Origin: Bacillota bacterium
GTDB taxonomy: Bacteria > Bacillota > Clostridia > Tissierellales > Sporanaerobacteraceae
Reading direction: 5' to 3'
NCBI GenBank assembly: GCA_029779375.1
Contig: JAKPAR010000211.1
Coordinates: forward strand, 1-7,138
Length of the DNA stretch: 7,138 nucleotides
Position numbers and translations under genes: made by a program. Every line of letters begins with the position of its first letter. The stretch's first letter is position 1. Below the pieces are notes generated by a model. That model searched no databases, was not told the origin of the DNA, and saw nothing but the letters and a program-made list of their open reading frames with translations. Of this stretch, positions 1 to 6,655 are shown piece after piece.

Positions 1-646
1 TTATTTGTTCATCTGTCAAATTTCTCTCATGATTGTATATAGCTTTGGCATTTGAATGAGAAGCAATAATAGGATTCTTAACTAAATCAATTATATCCCA
101 AAATCCTTCCTCATTTAAATGTGAAACATCAACTATTATACCTAATCTCTCCATCTTCAATATAGCCTCTTTGCCCAATTCACTTAATCCACCACTTTCC
201 GAAACACCTGCTGCAAAATAATTTCTCCAATTCCATGTAAGCATAGCACTTCTAAGACCTAATTCATAGAAAACATCAATCAATCCCAATTCATTGCTTA
301 TAGGTTCCATACCCTCCATTGACAATACCAAACCTATTTTATTTTTACTCATTGCCTCATCTAAATCTCTTTTAGTTCGTATGAGAATAGCTTCTTCAGT
401 ATTTCTAAGTTGTCTATACACCTCAGATATTTCAACCAATGCTTCCTTTAAAGAACCTTCAGGATGCAAATTTTCAAAAGTATTTACAAATACTAAATTT
501 ACACCTCCCTGTTTTAATAAAGGCAAATGTTTTGAAACAAGTATGTCTTCATTTCTTTTTCTACTCTTTTCCATCAACATATGAAGTAGAATATCTGAGT
601 GAGCATCTACCACATAAGAATTCTTATGTAAATCCATATAATCCAT
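1..646 (-). CDS. Membrane dipeptidase, peptidase family M19 (C-terminus cut by left edge)
   Basis: The reading frame runs off the left edge and gives 215 complete N-terminal residues; bacterial M19 enzymes are usually a little over 300. Family members are zinc hydrolases that cleave dipeptides, some including D-residues. The metal ligands of the family are visible: His16 and Asp18 in VDAHSDI, Glu111 in LSMEG, His176 in VDVSHL and His197 in ASHSNA. The family-typical NLTDEQI stretch begins at residue 209, just before the cut. There is no signal peptide or membrane segment, so the enzyme is probably cytoplasmic. The ATG at 646 is chosen because AGGGGAT at 659-653 lies a suitable distance upstream; a second in-frame ATG at 637 is possible. 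The gene follows the cyclase terminator, so it probably has its own promoter. A TATAAT at 665-660 is too close to the ribosome binding site to be a sure -10. Family assignment is firm; substrate is unknown. Confidence 0.93.
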   Translation of the reverse strand, partial: MDYMDLHKNSYVVDAHSDILLHMLMEKSRKRNEDILVSKHLPLLKQGGVNLVFVNTFENLHPEGSLKEALVEISEVYRQLRNTEEAILIRTKRDLDEAMSKNKIGLVLSMEGMEPISNELGLIDVFYELGLRSAMLTWNWRNYFAAGVSESGGLSELGKEAILKMERLGIIVDVSHLNEEGFWDIIDLVKNPIIASHSNAKAIYNHERNLTDEQI

Positions 647-705
647 TATTTCATCCCCTATTATATAAATTTATTAATACCATAAACATTGTACTATTTT
701 TCTAT

Positions 706-738
706 AAAAAAGAAAACACCCTCAAGTAAAGGTGTTTT
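706..738 (-). terminator. Intrinsic terminator after the diguanylate cyclase gene
   Basis: Read on the minus strand, AAAACACC (738-731) pairs perfectly with GGTGTTTT (720-713) across a 10-nt loop. It is followed by C and six T's (711-706). The stem begins inside the TAA stop of the cyclase gene, so it is the natural end of that transcript and separates it from the dipeptidase gene. Confidence 0.85.
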
Positions 739-2372
739 TACATACAAGCCACTCTATTTCTCCCACATTTTTTAGCCTCATACAGTGCCTTATCAGCTTC
801 TATTATGACACTACTTATATCACTATTTTTACTAATTTCATCTATTTGAGATACCCCAATACTTATTGTAACTGATATATCAAAATTCCACACTCTAAAA
901 TTGTTGTTTTCAACTTGACTTCTAAGTCTTTCAGCTATTTTTTTCGCCGTATTCACGTCAGTATTTGGCAATAAGCATACAAATTCTTCTCCACCAAATC
1001 TAATTAGTATATCATCACTTCTAGTATTGTTTTTCATGATTTTAGAAATTTCTTTTAATATCATATCGCCTACACCATGACCATAAGTATCGTTTATACC
1101 TTTGAAATGATCGATATCCAGCATGAGTACAGATATATTATTTTTTAGACCTTGACATTTTAGAGAAATTTCCTCTATTTTTTCATCTATATATCTTCTA
1201 TTGTAGAGTCCTGTGAGAAAATCAGTTTTAGACTCCATATCCTTAACTCTATAAAACCTTTGAAGTTCTTTATTAGCATTTTCAAGCTCCATTTTATTTA
1301 TTTTTAATTCTTCATTTGATTGAATAAGTAAGTTTACCAGCCTGTAATTTTCTATTACTGTCAAACTTTGTCTTATAGCTATAAATACACCTGTAATCAA
1401 AAACCCTAAAAAAATGACATCCATTTTTTTTGCTTTTAAAATAGTCACTATAAGAAATATAACTATTCCTATATAAGCTGACAATATTACAGAAACATTT
1501 TCTCTTCTATATTTTCTCCTAGGAATCATTTCTACATCTTCAAATATTTCACCAGAAAATGCAATGACAAGCAAAGGCAATATCCACATTGGCTCATAAT
1601 AGATGAAACTTTTCCCAATATTAAATACCTTTATATGAATATAAACGCCATCCATTACAGTTTCTAATAAAAACCCACTAGCTCCAATATATGCAACTTT
1701 TTTAGGAAGTACTTCTCTCACAGCAAAATATAAAAACAATATACTGAAAAATAAATTAAAATCCCCTATAAGATATCCCATTATAACAGAAAAAGAGCCT
1801 AAATCTATATTATTTGGAAAAGATACTTTCATTTTATGATAATATAAAGCTAATGTAGAAATTGTTGTCAATATAATTAAGTTGTCAAAAAATAATTTTA
1901 AACTTGTCATCTTATTTCTTCTCTTTGAAATTATATAAAGTATACCAAATAAGCTTAATGGATATTGTAATAAATAAAAAATACTATGAATCCCTAAAAT
2001 AGGGGCCTCAGTTTTTAAAATCAAATCATAATAGGCCCGACACATTTCAGCAATTGTATAGCTAAAAATTCCCAATGATAAAAAAAACCAATAGTATCTT
2101 TCACTTTTCACAGTGTTTCTATACACATTAAAAAGAACTATAAAAGCTATAAAAGATCCACTTATCCCCAATAAATCGCTTGCCAATTTCTGTATGTAAA
2201 TGTTTTCCTTAGACATGAACACTACACTATAATATATAATTATGAAAATAGGAATAAAGTATTTTAATGAAATTTTTTTATTTGTCCCCCCCAAACCCCT
2301 CACTCTTTTCATAAATATTAAAAATATGTTACAATACATTATATTATATAATATATATAGTTTTTTTGCCAT
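738..2372 (-). CDS. Membrane-anchored diguanylate cyclase (GGDEF domain)
   Basis: Predicted to make cyclic di-GMP from two GTP at the inner face of the membrane. Residues about 37-337 hold roughly eight to ten hydrophobic segments, probably a membrane sensor of unknown ligand. A short coiled coil (about 345-375) leads into a C-terminal GGDEF domain (about 380-544). The domain starts with the typical DFLTGLYNRR (384-393) and has the active site RFGGEEF with GGEEF at 460-464. RSDD (451-454) lies exactly five residues before it and fits the RxxD inhibitory site, so product feedback is likely. No EAL or HD-GYP domain is present. The start is uncertain: neither ATG at 2372 nor the in-frame ATG at 2312 (Met21) has a ribosome binding site. 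The longest frame is given, but residues 1-20 come from very AT-rich DNA just below a possible -10, so Met21 may be the true start. The gene stands alone, with its own terminator. Confidence 0.93.
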   Translation of the reverse strand: MAKKLYILYNIMYCNIFLIFMKRVRGLGGTNKKISLKYFIPIFIIIYYSVVFMSKENIYIQKLASDLLGISGSFIAFIVLFNVYRNTVKSERYYWFFLSLGIFSYTIAEMCRAYYDLILKTEAPILGIHSIFYLLQYPLSLFGILYIISKRRNKMTSLKLFFDNLIILTTISTLALYYHKMKVSFPNNIDLGSFSVIMGYLIGDFNLFFSILFLYFAVREVLPKKVAYIGASGFLLETVMDGVYIHIKVFNIGKSFIYYEPMWILPLLVIAFSGEIFEDVEMIPRRKYRRENVSVILSAYIGIVIFLIVTILKAKKMDVIFLGFLITGVFIAIRQSLTVIENYRLVNLLIQSNEELKINKMELENANKELQRFYRVKDMESKTDFLTGLYNRRYIDEKIEEISLKCQGLKNNISVLMLDIDHFKGINDTYGHGVGDMILKEISKIMKNNTRSDDILIRFGGEEFVCLLPNTDVNTAKKIAERLRSQVENNNFRVWNFDISVTISIGVSQIDEISKNSDISSVIIEADKALYEAKKCGRNRVACM

Positions 2373-2375
2373 ACT

Positions 2376-2381
2376 ATTATA
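2376..2381 (-). promoter_or_regulatory. Possible -10 box for the diguanylate cyclase gene
   Basis: A perfect TATAAT reads 2381-2376 on the minus strand, directly upstream of the cyclase frame. No recognisable -35 box lies 16-18 nt before it. If used, transcription would begin near 2369, inside the longest frame, which would favour the Met21 start at 2312. Suggestive only. Confidence 0.3.
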
Positions 2382-2442
2382 GGTCCAAGGTACCGCTTTT
2401 TATTAAATTTAATTAATTTTAAACTGTAAAGGAGGAAATATC

Positions 2443-2931
2443 ATGGAAAGAAGAGATAAAACTAATTATTATTTAGACATAGCTGAAGTTGTGGCCGAAA
2501 GAGGTACTTGCCTTAGAAGAAACTTTGGTGCAATCATAGTTAAAAATGATGAAATAATTGCTACTGGATATACTGGTGCCCCTAGGGGAAGAAAAAATTG
2601 TTCTGATTTAAAATATTGCAGAAGAGAAGAATTGAATATCCCTAGGGGCACACACTATGAATTGTGCCGTTCAGTTCATGCCGAAGCCAATTGCATCATA
2701 AGTGCACCAAGAAAAGATATGATTGGCTCTACTCTCTATCTAGCGTGTAAAGATCCTAAATCAGGAAAGCTAGTTGAAAACACTAATTCTTGTGCCATGT
2801 GCAAAAAACTCATTATAAATGCAGGTATTGAAAATGTAATAGTTAGGGACACCAAAAATGAGTTTAGAACAATAAAAGTAAAAGATTGGATAGAAAATGA
2901 TGATTCTCTAAGTGATGAATTTGGCTACTAA
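2443..2931 (+). CDS. Deoxycytidylate (dCMP) deaminase, ComEB-like
   Basis: Predicted to deaminate dCMP to dUMP, feeding thymidylate synthesis in the cytoplasm. The 162-residue length fits the dCMP deaminase/ComEB group of the zinc-dependent cytidine deaminase superfamily. The catalytic zinc motif is complete: HAE at 79-81 (His79 ligand, Glu81 proton shuttle) with SCAMC at 116-120 supplying Cys117 and Cys120. Typical N-terminal features are GTCLRRNFGA (21-30) and TGYTGAPRG (41-49). Extra Cys and His residues (Cys23, Cys53, Cys59, His71, Cys75) resemble the second structural zinc site of dCMP deaminases, though I cannot assign the ligands. The ATG is fixed by AAAGGAGG at 2428-2435, 7 nt upstream. 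It is the only plus-strand gene, divergent from the cyclase gene and convergent with RNase H, overlapping the latter by 4 nt. I see no clear promoter in the 70-nt upstream gap. A tRNA-type or free-cytidine deaminase is less likely given the length and the conserved N-terminus. Confidence 0.93.
   Translation: MERRDKTNYYLDIAEVVAERGTCLRRNFGAIIVKNDEIIATGYTGAPRGRKNCSDLKYCRREELNIPRGTHYELCRSVHAEANCIISAPRKDMIGSTLYLACKDPKSGKLVENTNSCAMCKKLIINAGIENVIVRDTKNEFRTIKVKDWIENDDSLSDEFGY
2576..2651 (+). repeat. Perfect 12-bp inverted repeat inside the dCMP deaminase gene
   Basis: GTGCCCCTAGGG at 2576-2587 has its exact reverse complement CCCTAGGGGCAC at 2640-2651, with a 52-nt spacer. Each arm also contains a CCCTAGGG palindrome. 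The arms encode the Gly-Ala-Pro-Arg and Ile-Pro-Arg-Gly-Thr stretches. They are GC-rich against an AT-rich gene and could form a hairpin in the mRNA. Biological role unknown. Confidence 0.6.
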
Positions 2932-3542
2932 TTTTCATCTATCTTTAAAGCTGCTCTAGCAAGTTTATCTACTTCCTCATTGTAAGTATCTCCACTATGA
3001 GATTTAACCTTTTTGAATACTACATTCAATCTATCCTTTATAGAATCATAAAACTCTTTGTATCTCTTTGTCCCAATTTTATTTGTTTTCCATTCACCAG
3101 TAAGCCACTTCTCTATCCCCATATAGTCATAGTAGAGATAAAGCGTATCTACATTTTTTTCTAGGGCAATGTTCATGGCGACCATTGCCCCTTTAATTTC
3201 TCCTGACACATTCCTCATCTCTATCAAATCTTTTTCATTTCCTCGACCTGAATATGTGAATTTCCCATCCTTTGAAAATAATATAACGCCATAAGCATAA
3301 TATCCAACTTTCACATCAAAACTTCCATCTACATAGGCTATCATTTCATTGTCTTTCAAATCACAAATATCCTTTTCTTCACTATTCTCTTCACCATTTA
3401 AATAATCTTTAGCTTCTTTGAGAGTGAGAAAACTCTTGTATTCTGCACCAGAATAACCCTTTACTTGTTTCTCGCACTCACTCCAAGAACTATATATTCC
3501 TATATTTCTTCCATTTTTAACTGCATAGTACTTTTTCTTCAC
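2928..3542 (-). CDS. rnhA: Ribonuclease HI with N-terminal viroplasmin-type domain
   Basis: Predicted to cleave the RNA strand of RNA:DNA hybrids in the cytoplasm. Residues about 1-48 (KKKYYAVKNGRNIGIY...) form a viroplasmin-like hybrid-binding domain, as in eukaryotic RNase H1 and many clostridial enzymes. An acidic linker (about 50-65) leads to the RNase H fold at about 66-200. The four catalytic acids are visible: Asp72 in YVDGS, Glu115 in GEIKGA, Asp139 in YYDYMG and Asp192 in VDKLA. The active-site histidine is His182 in KVKSHSGD. At 204 residues it is a normal size for the two-domain form. Translation starts at GTG (3542-3540), with GAGGTGA at 3553-3547 only 4 nt upstream. It lies 56 nt downstream of trpB with no terminator between, but has its own promoter-like sequence. 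Its 3' end overlaps the convergent dCMP deaminase gene. Confidence 0.92.
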   Translation of the reverse strand: MKKKYYAVKNGRNIGIYSSWSECEKQVKGYSGAEYKSFLTLKEAKDYLNGEENSEEKDICDLKDNEMIAYVDGSFDVKVGYYAYGVILFSKDGKFTYSGRGNEKDLIEMRNVSGEIKGAMVAMNIALEKNVDTLYLYYDYMGIEKWLTGEWKTNKIGTKRYKEFYDSIKDRLNVVFKKVKSHSGDTYNEEVDKLARAALKIDEN

Positions 3543-3561
3543 ACAATCACCTCATATTTTG

Positions 3562-3590
3562 ATTATGACATGATGAGCTACTAGTTTCAA
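3562..3590 (-). promoter_or_regulatory. Probable sigma-A promoter for the RNase H gene
   Basis: On the minus strand TTGAAA (3590-3585) is separated by exactly 17 nt from CATAAT (3567-3562). Each hexamer differs from consensus at one base. It lies between the trpB stop and the RNase H ribosome binding site and predicts a start near 3555, giving a very short leader. Confidence 0.55.
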
Positions 3591-3598
3591 CTATATAT

Positions 3599-4768
3599 TT
3601 ATTTATATTCACTTAACTCCATGACTTGAGCCATATCTTTGTCTCCCCTGCCAGATAAATTGATGATTATTATCTTATCTTTTGGAAGAGTACGAGAAAG
3701 TTTCATACCATAAGCTACAGCATGGGCACTTTCAAGGGCAGGTATGATGCCTTCTAATTTTGAAAGTTTATAAAAAGCTTCCAAAGCTTCCATGTCAGTA
3801 ACAGAAACATATGAAGCCCTTCCTATATCTTTTAAATAACAGTGTTCAGGCCCAACCCCCGGATAGTCAAGTCCTGCTGCAATAGAATATATATCTGAGT
3901 CTTCCTTTAGAGTACAACATTTAAATCCATGAATAATTCCTACTTCACCCTTAGAAATAGAAGCTGCATGACATCCCGTATCAATACCCTTCCCAGCAGG
4001 CTCTACTCCTATAATTTTCACTTCGCTATCCTCTATAAAAGGATGGAAAAGACCTATGGCATTGCTGCCACCACCAACACAAGCAACCAGATAATCAGGT
4101 AAGCGTCCCTCTTCTTTAATTATCTGTCTTTTTGCTTCTTTCCCAATTATACTTTGAAATTCTCTAACCATTAGAGGATATGGATGAGGTCCTACAGCTG
4201 AACCCAATAGATAAAAAGTATCTTGACTATTTTCTACAAAATCAGCTAAGGCTTTATCTACTGCTTCTTTTAATGTCCCTCTTCCTTCTTCTACAGGCTC
4301 TACTTTTGCCCCAAGCATTTTCATCCTAAAGACATTGTGTTCTTGCCTTTTTACATCTGTACTACCCATATATATAGTACAATCCATATCAAAAAGTGCA
4401 CAAACCGTAGCAGTAGCAACTCCATGCTGACCTGCTCCCGTTTCAGCAATAATTCTCTTTTTGCCACTTCTTTTTGCCAACAATGCCTGACCTAGTGCAT
4501 TATTTATCTTGTGAGCTCCTGTATGATTTAAATCTTCTCTTTTTAAATAAATCTTTGCTCCTCCAGTATATTTGGTCAAATTTTCTGCAAAGTATAGTGG
4601 ACTTTCTCTTCCAACATAATTTTTATAATAATATTTAAGCTCTTTCAAAAAGTCTTCATCTTCAATATACTGATAAAACAAATTTTCTAATTCTTTTAAT
4701 ACCTCTTTCATAGATTCTCCAACATAAGAACCACCATATTGTCCAAAATAACCATCAAATTTTTTCAC
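3599..4768 (-). CDS. trpB: Tryptophan synthase beta chain
   Basis: PLP enzyme that condenses indole with L-serine to give L-tryptophan; normally works with TrpA, which releases indole. The full 389-residue length and motifs are those of classical TrpB1. [13 protein letters not shown] (82-94) carries the PLP lysine Lys87, AETGAGQHG (108-116) carries the catalytic Glu109, GGGSNA (232-237) forms the phosphate loop, and SGRGDKD (372-378) sits at the pyridine-nitrogen end. It is not the TrpB2 type. Translation starts at GTG (4768-4766), with AAGGAGG at 4782-4776, 7 nt upstream. Transcription starts at its own promoter and passes through a tryptophan T-box, so uncharged tRNA-Trp should switch it on. 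No trpA or other trp gene is in the window; the flanks are RNase H and an unrelated cluster. It may use free indole or pair with a TrpA encoded elsewhere. Confidence 0.97.
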   Translation of the reverse strand: MKKFDGYFGQYGGSYVGESMKEVLKELENLFYQYIEDEDFLKELKYYYKNYVGRESPLYFAENLTKYTGGAKIYLKREDLNHTGAHKINNALGQALLAKRSGKKRIIAETGAGQHGVATATVCALFDMDCTIYMGSTDVKRQEHNVFRMKMLGAKVEPVEEGRGTLKEAVDKALADFVENSQDTFYLLGSAVGPHPYPLMVREFQSIIGKEAKRQIIKEEGRLPDYLVACVGGGSNAIGLFHPFIEDSEVKIIGVEPAGKGIDTGCHAASISKGEVGIIHGFKCCTLKEDSDIYSIAAGLDYPGVGPEHCYLKDIGRASYVSVTDMEALEAFYKLSKLEGIIPALESAHAVAYGMKLSRTLPKDKIIIINLSGRGDKDMAQVMELSEYK

Positions 4769-4799
4769 AAAAACCCCTCCTTAATTTTTTAATAGAAAT

Positions 4800-4836
4800 A
4801 AAAAAACCCTCGCCCAAATATAAAATAGGGCGAAGG
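4800..4836 (-). terminator. T-box regulated intrinsic terminator upstream of trpB
   Basis: On the minus strand CCTTCGCCC (4836-4828) pairs with GGGCGAGGG (4815-4807), with one U-G wobble and a 12-nt AU-rich loop, followed by seven T's (4806-4800). It lies directly after the T-box motif, as expected for the terminator that competes with the tRNA-stabilised antiterminator. Confidence 0.92.
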
Positions 4837-5076
4837 TTAAATTCGCGGTACCACCTAAATTGTGCAAAAGCACATCTCTTTCATGGGATACTAGCATATC
4901 CTGTCCTTAGATAACGGTAGGCTTCCGGCAAATGCTACTCTCCATTTGATTTCGCAATGCATCTTAAGGATCCATTCATTAGAGTCTGTACTACTGAGAT
5001 CTCACCACCCTCAGCTCTCTTTAAATACTTCATTCTAACTACTCTTTCCTATCATAGAATTTTTATATATTTATTT
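4800..5076 (-). promoter_or_regulatory. T-box riboswitch leader, tryptophan (UGG) specifier
   Basis: The leader binds tRNA-Trp and allows trpB transcription when the tRNA is uncharged. In transcript order, Stem I can close by AGGA (5050-5047) with UCCU (4970-4967). The distal part is CTGAG/CTCAG around a GGTGGTGAGAT loop. The specifier position just before the 3' closing strand reads UGG (4974-4972) followed by A, a Trp codon. Further on are a CAAATG/CATTTG hairpin, the conserved-looking AAGCCTACCGTTATC stretch, a GGATA/TATCC hairpin (4901-4886), and GAAAGAGATG before a small GTGC/GCAC hairpin. The T-box core AGGTGGTACCGCG is at 4856-4844, with UGGU available for the tRNA NCCA end. The terminator follows directly. 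The 5' end is taken from the promoter and is approximate. The Trp reading agrees with the downstream gene. Confidence 0.94.
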
Positions 5077-5082
5077 TAATAC

Positions 5083-5111
5083 ATATTACTAGATTTTAAT
5101 TTCAAAGTCAA
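5083..5111 (-). promoter_or_regulatory. Sigma-A promoter of the trpB T-box transcript
   Basis: On the minus strand TTGACT (5111-5106) is followed after exactly 17 nt by TAATAT (5088-5083). It lies 14 nt beyond the stop codon of the 180-residue gene and predicts a start near 5076, just before the T-box structure. No terminator separates it from the upstream gene, so the T-box terminator would also stop read-through from there. Confidence 0.75.
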
Positions 5112-5124
5112 TACATTTCAATAA

Positions 5125-5667
5125 TTAATTGTTCAACAATTCCATAAGTTTTTCTTCTATATAGTCTACAAGTGAAATTTCTCCAATTGTCACTTTGTTT
5201 TCTTCATATAAATCAGCTTTAATTCTAAAGAAATTGATTATGAGTTTGTTATCTACTATTTTGTACTCTTCTTCAGTTCCAGGAACAAATATTACTTCTA
5301 ACTCTTCAAATTTTGATTCTACGCCACTTTCATTTATTTTATCCATTACTGAATTTAAATTTAGTGTTTTCACTGGATTTACCATCATTTGAGTAAACCC
5401 TAAATCCTCCATCATCCACATATTATAGTTCCAAAATCTTCTTTCCTTTTTGCTTTCACTATTTAACATTTCTCTATTTTCTATTGCACTTAATACTCTT
5501 CTCACACTATCTTTATTAAATTCATCATCATATACATATTTCATATCTTCCGAATCAGCTACACTTATCAAGTAAGGATCTCCTACCTTTCCTTTTTCAC
5601 TAACCACTTGCCAAAAATAATTTAACATTTCAATAGTATCAAATTTTGTCTTGATTCTTTTAATCAT
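5125..5667 (-). CDS. Uncharacterised soluble protein, translationally close to cvfB
   Basis: I do not recognise this 180-residue protein with confidence. It is acidic and highly charged, has no cysteine, signal peptide or membrane segment, and is probably cytoplasmic. The N-terminal part looks helical (DTIEMLNYFWQVV, 10-22). The middle has an aromatic and methionine-rich stretch (FWNYNMWMMEDLGF, 78-91), then VNPVKTLNL (96-104). The C-terminal part looks like beta strands (LEVIFVPGT, 123-131; KLIINFFRIK, 141-150) before a final helix. It looks like a real conserved gene: strong AAAGGAGAGG (5683-5674) precedes ATG 5667, and the codon style matches its neighbours. The ribosome binding site overlaps the stop codon of the S1-domain gene upstream, so the two are almost certainly co-transcribed and may be translationally coupled. 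I have only a faint recollection of a 'TDE2712' family with a similar start; this is not evidence. Confidence 0.8.
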   Translation of the reverse strand: MIKRIKTKFDTIEMLNYFWQVVSEKGKVGDPYLISVADSEDMKYVYDDEFNKDSVRRVLSAIENREMLNSESKKERRFWNYNMWMMEDLGFTQMMVNPVKTLNLNSVMDKINESGVESKFEELEVIFVPGTEEEYKIVDNKLIINFFRIKADLYEENKVTIGEISLVDYIEEKLMELLNN

Positions 5668-5681
5668 ATAAATCCTCTCCT

Positions 5682-6515
5682 TTATCTCATTGTTTTAAAT
5701 TTAATACCTCTTCGAGTAAACTCAATTTTTCCTTCCTTTAGCAGTCTTCCTACTGCTCTTTTAAACGCGCTTTTACTCATATTTAGCTCTTCCTGTATTC
5801 TTCTTGGCGAGCTAGCATCATTTAAATCCAATTCTCCCCCGTTGGCCTTCATCTTATTTATGATAGTATTTGCATCTCTATCCATTTGTTTGTAAGACTT
5901 ACTTCTCAAACTCAAATATAGTCTACCATCTTCTCTTACTTTAGTCACCCTCAATTCTACTTTATCTCCAGGCCTATAGACCCCATATAGTTCATTTTGG
6001 GGAATAAGTCCATCATATTTATTATCAACTGCTACAAAAGCTCCCATTTCAAAATTTATGCTATATATAGTTCCAGAAACTTTGTCATTTTCTTTGTATG
6101 GAGAATTGGTAGAAAGTAATTTTTTTATCTGCATAGTTGCACATGGTCTATTGCTTTTATCTACATATACACCAACTAAATATTTTTCGCCTCTTTCAAT
6201 TTTCCCAAACTGTTCTCTAAAAGGAAGAAATAAATCCTTGTCCAATCCCCAATCTAAAAAAGCACCTATTTTTGTTATTTCCACAACTCTTAAAAGCCCT
6301 ATTTCTCCAGCAACTATTTTAGGCCTTTTTGTAGTAGCTAACAGTTTATCATCTTTATATACAAATGCTTCTATCTTGTCTCCTATTTTAATCTTTCCTT
6401 GAATCTCTTTTTCTGGCAAAAACGCCATTTCATTGCTTCCCTTTAAACCTAAAAAAGCTCCCTTTGGAGTAATTTTAACTACATCTAACTCTTGAATTTC
6501 ACCTACTTTTATCAT
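5682..6515 (-). CDS. cvfB: CvfB/YitL-family S1-domain RNA-binding protein
   Basis: Predicted cytoplasmic RNA-binding protein of the CvfB family (conserved virulence factor B in Staphylococcus aureus, YitL in Bacillus); the RNA targets are unknown here. The 277 residues show the family layout: S1-like domain 1 (about 1-63; VGEIQELDVVKITPKGAFL), S1-like domain 2 (about 69-133; LLRVVEITKIGAFLDWG), a classical S1 domain 3 (about 143-205; GTIYSINFEMGAFVAVDNKYDG split over 148-169, ending LYLSLRSK), and a C-terminal winged helix (about 212-277; SPRRIQEELNMSKSAFKRAV within 236-255). ATG 6515 is chosen because the N-terminus matches the first S1 domain and GAAGGTG lies at 6526-6520, 4 nt upstream. 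It is the first gene of a likely two-gene unit with the 180-residue gene, whose ribosome binding site overlaps this stop codon. Confidence 0.92.
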   Translation of the reverse strand: MIKVGEIQELDVVKITPKGAFLGLKGSNEMAFLPEKEIQGKIKIGDKIEAFVYKDDKLLATTKRPKIVAGEIGLLRVVEITKIGAFLDWGLDKDLFLPFREQFGKIERGEKYLVGVYVDKSNRPCATMQIKKLLSTNSPYKENDKVSGTIYSINFEMGAFVAVDNKYDGLIPQNELYGVYRPGDKVELRVTKVREDGRLYLSLRSKSYKQMDRDANTIINKMKANGGELDLNDASSPRRIQEELNMSKSAFKRAVGRLLKEGKIEFTRRGIKFKTMR

Positions 6516-6626
6516 GTTTCACCTTCTCTTTTCATATTATTCAATATCTTTTATACTATATATTCGACAATACAAGCCAAAATCCTTTTTTGTATATGCA
6601 AATATTCATTTTCAAAACCTATTAAT

Positions 6627-6655
6627 ATTATACCTTTAAATAACAAAGCTATGAA
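6627..6655 (-). promoter_or_regulatory. Candidate promoter for the cvfB transcript
   Basis: On the minus strand TTCATA (6655-6650) lies exactly 17 nt before a perfect TATAAT (6632-6627). The -35 matches consensus at four of six positions. It would give a leader of about 100 nt before the cvfB start. The 183-nt gap between mgsA and cvfB shows no convincing terminator, so read-through from mgsA is also possible. Confidence 0.4.

Noticed and set aside
294..729. Two overlapping plus-strand open frames of 96 codons opposite the M19 dipeptidase gene.
   Set aside because: They are antisense shadows of a strongly recognised zinc dipeptidase, have no ribosome binding sites of note, and encode low-complexity Phe/Leu/Ser-rich sequence.
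2389..2396. GGTACCGC on the plus strand upstream of the dCMP deaminase gene, identical to part of the T-box core.
   Set aside because: The surrounding GGUGG, specifier stem and terminator are absent, and dCMP deaminase is not an amino-acid gene. Probably chance.
4904..4970. UCCUUAAGAU (4970-4961) can pair with AUCUAAGGA (4912-4904) in the T-box leader, considered as an extra switch.
   Set aside because: It is most simply the base of the T-box middle stem (Stem II/III region) and needs no new mechanism.
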